Source: an uncultured Alphaproteobacteria bacterium (GTDB lineage Bacteria > Pseudomonadota > Alphaproteobacteria > RF32 > CAG-239). From it: a stretch of 7,653 nt of DNA. The DNA is taken from positions 1-7,653 of the forward strand of contig CALXTG010000169.1 in the NCBI GenBank assembly GCA_944391355.1. Direction: 5' to 3'. The notes under the pieces were generated by a model. It worked only from the letters and a program-made list of their open reading frames with translations, did no database searches and had not been told where the DNA came from. Made by a program: the position numbers and the translations under genes. Positions within the stretch are counted from its first letter, which is position 1. Every line of letters starts with the position of its first letter. This document shows, piece after piece, positions 4,541 to 7,653 of this stretch.

Positions 4541-5434
4541 TCAGGCCAGATGCATACCGCCGGTCACGCCGTAAACTTCGGCAGTCACAAAACTGGCTTC
4601 ATCTGAGGCCAGAAAGACATAAACTCCTGCCAGTTCGGCTGGCTGCCCGGCACGCATCAGCGGCGTCTGTTTGCCGAATTCGGGGATCTTATCCTGCGGC
4701 TGTCCGCCGACAATCTGCAGCGCAGTCCACACCGGCCCCGGCGCCACCACGTTTGCCCGAATCCCCTTAACCGCAATTTGCTTGGCCAAAGCCCGGGTAA
4801 AACCGACAATCGCGCTCTTAGTCGCGGCATAGTCAAGCAGCAGCTTTCCCGGCTGATAAGCCTGCATTGAAGAAGTGGTGATAATGCTGGCGCCGGCCGG
4901 AAGCAGCGGCAGAGCCGCCTTTATAATCCAAAACATCGCAAAGACATTTACCTCAAAGGTTCTGACAAACTGTTCGGAAGCCAACGCCTCAATGTCCCGG
5001 CTGTATTGCTGCATTCCCGCCGCCAATACCAGAATATCCAGACCGCCGAGCGCTTCATGAGCCTCACTGACCAGTTTCCGGCAAAATTCTTCATTGCCGA
5101 TATCTCCCGGCAGCAAAACTGCCTTCCCGCCGGCCGCCTCAATATAACGTTTAACTTCCCGGGCATCAACTTCTTCATCGGGCAGATAATTAATCGCCAC
5201 GTCCGCCCCTTCTCTGGCATAGGCGATCGCCGCCGCCCGCCCGATTCCGGAATCCCCGCCGGTAATCAGAGCCTTGCGTCCTTTCAGCCTTCCGCAGCCT
5301 TTATAACTTTCCTCTCCGCAATCGGGAACCGGGGTCATTTCGCTTTGCACCCCCGGATATTCCTGAAACTGCTTATCATATTCGCCGTTAAAATATTTTG
5401 TGAGTGGATTCACAAGCTGAGCTTTATTTGTCAT
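4541..5434 (-). CDS. NADP-dependent short-chain aldehyde/alcohol reductase, YghA/GS39 type
   Basis: This encodes 297 residues, full length for the YghA (E. coli) and YdaD/GS39 (B. subtilis) group of short-chain dehydrogenase/reductases. The 50-residue N-terminal extension before the Rossmann fold (NPLTKYF, then FQEYPGVQSEM) is typical of this group. The cofactor loop is TGGDSGIG (58-65). The LAAG at 137-140 replaces the usual NNAG, as in related proteins. The active site is N163, S189 (ITTSSMQAY), Y202 and K206 (YAATK). NVVAPGPVWT (228-237) and GGQPQDKIPEFGKQTP (243-258) are hallmark YghA segments. It is cytosolic and probably reduces toxic aldehydes. The substrate cannot be read from sequence. 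AGGAG lies before the ATG. It appears to be a single-gene unit. The upstream 190 bases show no clear promoter for it. Confidence 0.92.
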   Translation of the reverse strand: MTNKAQLVNPLTKYFNGEYDKQFQEYPGVQSEMTPVPDCGEESYKGCGRLKGRKALITGGDSGIGRAAAIAYAREGADVAINYLPDEEVDAREVKRYIEAAGGKAVLLPGDIGNEEFCRKLVSEAHEALGGLDILVLAAGMQQYSRDIEALASEQFVRTFEVNVFAMFWIIKAALPLLPAGASIITTSSMQAYQPGKLLLDYAATKSAIVGFTRALAKQIAVKGIRANVVAPGPVWTALQIVGGQPQDKIPEFGKQTPLMRAGQPAELAGVYVFLASDEASFVTAEVYGVTGGMHLA

Positions 5435-5544
5435 TTTTCTCTCCTGATTAAAAATTTCTTCTTTCTTTATTTAATCGCCGTTTTTGCTTATCCACCCGAA
5501 CCTGACATAATTGATTAATAAAATTTCAATATTTCCCGGCTATA

Positions 5545-5573
5545 TTGATGATACTGTTCTTATACGCAATATT
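5545..5573 (+). promoter_or_regulatory. Weak candidate promoter of the DUF805 gene
   Basis: TTGATG (5545-5550) and AATATT (5568-5573) are separated by 17 bases, each matching the consensus at 4 of 6 positions. The predicted start near 5580 falls inside the palindrome at 5578-5598, so the palindrome could be an operator or a hairpin at the 5' end of the mRNA. Confidence 0.35.
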
Positions 5574-5577
5574 TACT

Positions 5578-5598
5578 TTTAACCTGTCTGAGGTTAAA
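5578..5598. repeat. Perfect inverted repeat in the leader of the DUF805 gene
   Basis: TTTAACCT, GTCTG and AGGTTAAA form a perfect palindrome with 8-base arms and a 5-base loop. It ends 28 bases before the ATG at 5627 and just after a possible -10 box. The A/T-rich arms without a following U-tract argue against a terminator. A repressor operator is the simplest reading, and a 5' mRNA hairpin is the alternative. Confidence 0.55.
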
Positions 5599-5626
5599 TA
5601 AGCCGCAGAAAACTAAGGAGATAACC

Positions 5627-6172
5627 ATGGAAACAATCGCTGCCCAAAACTTTTTCAGCCGTGTCTGGAATGCCTTCATCAGCGCCTTCAGGTACTATGC
5701 TGCCTATTCCGGCCGCAGCTCCCGGTTTGACTTCTGGTCTTTTACAATCACCAACGGCCTGATCAACATCCTCCTGAGCCTTTTGAGCAGTTTTTATTGG
5801 CCGGTCGGCTTAATTTATTTTATCTATTCGCTGGTATCTTTTTCTCCAAGCGCTGCCGTCGGCATACGCCGCTATCACGACAACGATCTGAACGCCTGGA
5901 TATTTTTAGCCGTAAATCTGGCCATGGTCATTTCCATAATCGCGGCTCTGAATTATCATCCGATTTTCTTTCTCGCCGCCGCGTTGCTGATCATCATAAA
6001 CCTCTTTATAATGCTGCGCAAAGGCAACCCGGAAGCTAACCGCTTCGGCCTGCCGGAAACAACTCCCGTCCGAGCCTTTGAAACGCCCGGAACCATTGTC
6101 TTGATTCTTTATATTTTGTTGAACCTGGCATTATTTACGGCCGGCTTTATCCGCGGGTACACCGGCGCATAG
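5627..6172 (+). CDS. DUF805 family inner-membrane protein with extra C-terminal helix
   Basis: This encodes 181 residues, starting at an ATG with AAGGAGAT seven bases upstream. The DUF805 hallmarks are present in order: the amphipathic entry segment FRYYAAYSGRSSRFDFW (21-37), AAVGIRRYHDNDLNAWI (76-92; the family usually has R-R-L-H-D) and RKGNPEANRFG (131-141; family K-G-x-x-G-x-N-x-F-G). Membrane helices are predicted at about 38-57, 59-73, 91-107 and 112-130. A further hydrophobic segment at 155-174 lies beyond the usual end of the domain. Family members occur widely in bacterial inner membranes, but their biochemical role is not established. The gene stands alone between a divergent reductase gene and a convergent ATL gene. 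Confidence 0.88.
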   Translation: METIAAQNFFSRVWNAFISAFRYYAAYSGRSSRFDFWSFTITNGLINILLSLLSSFYWPVGLIYFIYSLVSFSPSAAVGIRRYHDNDLNAWIFLAVNLAMVISIIAALNYHPIFFLAAALLIIINLFIMLRKGNPEANRFGLPETTPVRAFETPGTIVLILYILLNLALFTAGFIRGYTGA

Positions 6173-6184
6173 AAGCCCGAAATT

Positions 6185-6520
6185 TCAGGACATAAAAATC
6201 ATCTCGGCTTCCAGTTCCCAGGCTTCCCAACGGCACTGCTCCATATCAACTTTCCTCTCTAAAGTAAAAACCACGCCTTCTGCCTTCAAAAGTTGATACT
6301 GCCGGCTGCCGTCATCGGAAAAATCTGCCAGCGAACCGTCTTTTCTGACCACCCTTTGCCAAGGGATTCGTCCGGAATCCGAAATTGCATGCAGCGCATA
6401 ACCGACCATGCGCGCATTTCGCGGATATCCGGCTACGGCGGCAATCTGCCCGTAACTCATCACCTTACCGCGCGGAATACGGCCGACGATTTCCCAAACT
6501 TTTTGCTTAAAATTTTTCAT
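6185..6520 (-). CDS. Alkyltransferase-like (ATL) DNA-damage recognition protein, MGMT family
   Basis: This encodes 111 residues from the ATG at 6520. A GTG 13 codons upstream would give an extension lying inside the preceding gene and is not supported. The fold is the DNA-binding domain of O6-methylguanine-DNA methyltransferase: FKQKVWEIVGRIPRGKV (4-20), SYGQIAAVAG (22-31), then the arginine-finger region NARMVGYAL (35-43). The active-site PCHRV motif is replaced by PWQRVV (53-58), with Trp54 in place of the acceptor Cys. This is the defining feature of ATL proteins, which bind O6-alkylguanine without repairing it and hand it to nucleotide excision repair (established for this family). It overlaps the lipoprotein gene by 14 bases and lacks its own ribosome binding site, so translation is probably coupled. 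Confidence 0.9.
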   Translation of the reverse strand: MKNFKQKVWEIVGRIPRGKVMSYGQIAAVAGYPRNARMVGYALHAISDSGRIPWQRVVRKDGSLADFSDDGSRQYQLLKAEGVVFTLERKVDMEQCRWEAWELEAEMIFMS

Positions 6521-6863
6521 CAGCGGCCGGCCGGCGATAAATTTGCATTCCGTCGACACTTTCCAAAACCAACCGTTCCGGTGTCAGCTCCTTAATCGTC
6601 ATCTTATCGGCAAACTCCAAGGTCTGACCGTTGCCTATGCTCTTTCCGCTCAAGATCAGGCTGTCACCCTGCCTTTCCCATTTTTCATAAACCAGCGTAT
6701 GCATATTAATTGACTGCGTCTTTCCGTCCTTTTCAATCCGGATTCCCTGTATCTGCTCTTCCATCCCCGGAACCGGTTGTACCCAATCGCCTGCCAGATT
6801 ATCATTCGGCCCGCAGGCGCCCAGAACTGATAAAAACGCCATAACCAAGATTGATTTTTTCAT
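6507..6863 (-). CDS. Lipocalin-like lipoprotein
   Basis: This encodes 118 residues with a strong AAGGAGAT site before the ATG. Residues 1-17 are a lipoprotein signal peptide: KK, a hydrophobic core and the lipobox LGAC (14-17), with Cys17 as the lipidation site. Gly at the next position, not Asp, favours outer-membrane sorting. The mature part is a small beta-rich lipocalin-like domain. It begins LAGDWVQPVPGMEEQIQG (23-40), continues with IEKDGKTQSINMHTLVYEKW (43-62) and GDSLILSGKSIGNGQTLEF (66-84), and ends with LVLESVDGMQIYRR. The GDW opening and the SIGNGQTLEF strand recall lipocalin-like proteins best known from Bacteroidota. Ligand unknown. It is the first gene of an operon with the ATL gene. 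Confidence 0.82.
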   Translation of the reverse strand: MKKSILVMAFLSVLGACGPNDNLAGDWVQPVPGMEEQIQGIRIEKDGKTQSINMHTLVYEKWERQGDSLILSGKSIGNGQTLEFADKMTIKELTPERLVLESVDGMQIYRRPAADEKF

Positions 6864-6896
6864 ATTTTATCTCCTTAATACGCTTCTTATAAACAG

Positions 6897-6924
6897 ACTA
6901 TACAACAAAAAACGTTTCTGCCAA
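6897..6924 (-). promoter_or_regulatory. Promoter of the lipoprotein-ATL operon
   Basis: On the minus strand, TTGGCA (6919-6924) and TATAGT (6897-6902) are separated by 16 bases, each matching the consensus at 5 of 6 positions. The leader to the ATG at 6863 is about 27 bases. Confidence 0.6.
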
Positions 6925-6943
6925 CCAAAATCACATGAGTCGA

Positions 6944-6972
6944 TTGCCAAGAAAAATAAACTATATTATAAC
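6944..6972 (+). promoter_or_regulatory. Promoter of the ribokinase-like gene
   Basis: TTGCCA (6944-6949) and TATAAC (6967-6972) are separated by 17 bases. The predicted start near 6979 gives a leader of about 21 bases. It is back to back with the lipoprotein promoter, with 19 bases between the two -35 boxes. Confidence 0.55.
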
Positions 6973-6999
6973 TAAAGAAAAGCCGTTCGGAGAAAATAA

Positions 7000-7653
7000 A
7001 TGAATCAGGTCATTATTGCCGGAAGCATTAATATGGACATCATCACCCGGGTTGAAAGATTTCCGGTTCCCGGAGAAACGATTGCCGGTCACTGCGTAGA
7101 ATATTTACCCGGCGGCAAAGGTTTAAATCAGGCGGTTGCCTGCGCCAAAATGGGTGCCAAAACCGCTTTACTCGGCCGTATCGGCAATGATACATTCGGT
7201 ACGGAGCTTCTCGGCTTCATAAAAAAACACGACATTGAAACGACTTATCTGCAAAGCAGCTCCCGCCCTTCGGGAATTGCCGTCGTCACCGTTGACGCAC
7301 AAGGGCAAAATTCAATCATTGTCGTTCCCGGTTGCAATAACGACATTAATGCCGAAGATACCGCAGCCGTCAAAATTTCTGCCGGAGATATTGCCGTCAG
7401 TCAATTGGAAATCCCGCTGGAAGCCGTAACGGCCTTTTTTCGCAAAGCCAAAAACTGCGGTGCCGTAACGTTGCTGAACCCTTCCCCGATTCGCAATTTA
7501 CCGGACGAATTAATAAACCTGACCGATATTCTGATTGTCAACGAAACCGAACTGAGTTTTCTTTGTCGTCGCCCCCTGACCGACAATACCTCTCCGCAGG
7601 AAATTGCCGAAGCGGCACAAAACATAAAAAGCCGAACCGGCCAAAACGTTATT
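7000..7653 (+). CDS. rbsK: Ribokinase-like PfkB family sugar kinase (partial, 3' end off window)
   Basis: This frame starts at the ATG at 7000, with GGAGA seven bases upstream, and stays open for 218 codons to the right edge. The family is usually about 300 residues, so roughly the last third is missing, including the GAGD catalytic motif. Visible signatures are IAGSINMDI (6-14, with sugar-contacting N11 and D13), LPGGKGLNQAVA (36-47, PfkB signature 1), GRIGNDTFG (59-67), SGIAVVTVDAQGQNSI (91-106), PGCNND (110-115), QLEIP (136-140), NPSP (160-163) and NETE (181-184). This pattern is closest to ribokinase, which phosphorylates D-ribose to ribose 5-phosphate with ATP in the cytosol. No ribose transporter or rbs repressor gene is nearby, so a related sugar or nucleoside substrate is possible. 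Confidence 0.88.
   Translation, partial: MNQVIIAGSINMDIITRVERFPVPGETIAGHCVEYLPGGKGLNQAVACAKMGAKTALLGRIGNDTFGTELLGFIKKHDIETTYLQSSSRPSGIAVVTVDAQGQNSIIVVPGCNNDINAEDTAAVKISAGDIAVSQLEIPLEAVTAFFRKAKNCGAVTLLNPSPIRNLPDELINLTDILIVNETELSFLCRRPLTDNTSPQEIAEAAQNIKSRTGQNVI

Noticed and set aside
4998..5020. LAAG in place of NNAG in the short-chain reductase as a possible defect
   Set aside because: The catalytic N, S, Y and K are all present, and YghA-type enzymes are recalled to vary at this motif, so it is not a sign of inactivation.
6524..6535. GC-rich palindrome GCCGGCCGGC at the lipoprotein/ATL overlap
   Set aside because: It falls in coding sequence of both genes, is explained by common Arg/Pro/Ala codons, and has no T-run, so it is not a terminator. 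Short GCCGGC runs recur throughout the window.

Overview
The window looks like a chromosomal segment of a Gram-negative bacterium with a moderately AT-rich genome (about 45% GC by eye). A lipoprotein with a lipobox, a DUF6362-type protein, a short two-domain HTH regulator and a phage-type structural protein together suggest a low-GC alphaproteobacterium, for example a host-associated lineage. The taxonomic call is an inference. No rRNA, tRNA, CRISPR array, transposase or integrase is seen, and no gene-free stretch exceeds 200 bases.

Left part (1-1531, minus strand): four small membrane proteins lie head to tail. They share an N-terminal K-x(6-8)-LLGG-Y-like signature and a four-helix plan, and the two upstream copies also share an internal RLLFNNVP motif and an RRQK tail. 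This is a tandem paralogous array that runs off the left edge.

Middle part (1633-4532): a small prophage-derived or domesticated phage module. Three minus-strand genes (DUF6362-like, an unrecognised protein and a phage structural-type protein) are divergent from a short HTH regulator. The regulator is followed by a membrane-anchored ORF6C-like gene that is split by a +1 frame change at a T9 run. The divergent intergenic region holds back-to-back promoters and two TATG-N6-CATA inverted repeats. One repeat abuts both -35 boxes, as in a lambda-type switch. A 19/20 identical copy of the operator plus -35 block recurs about 1 kb away, before a translationally coupled pair of unknown genes (3967-4532). 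That pair therefore probably belongs to the same regulon.

Right part (4541-7653): ordinary housekeeping genes. They are a YghA-type NADP-dependent short-chain reductase (minus), a DUF805 membrane protein (plus) with an 8-bp-arm palindrome in its leader, an operon of a lipocalin-like lipoprotein and an alkyltransferase-like (ATL) DNA-damage protein (minus), and the first 218 codons of a divergently transcribed ribokinase-like sugar kinase that runs off the right edge. Both convergent gene pairs (4532/4541 and 6172/6185) are separated by only 8-12 bases and show no obvious terminator hairpin.
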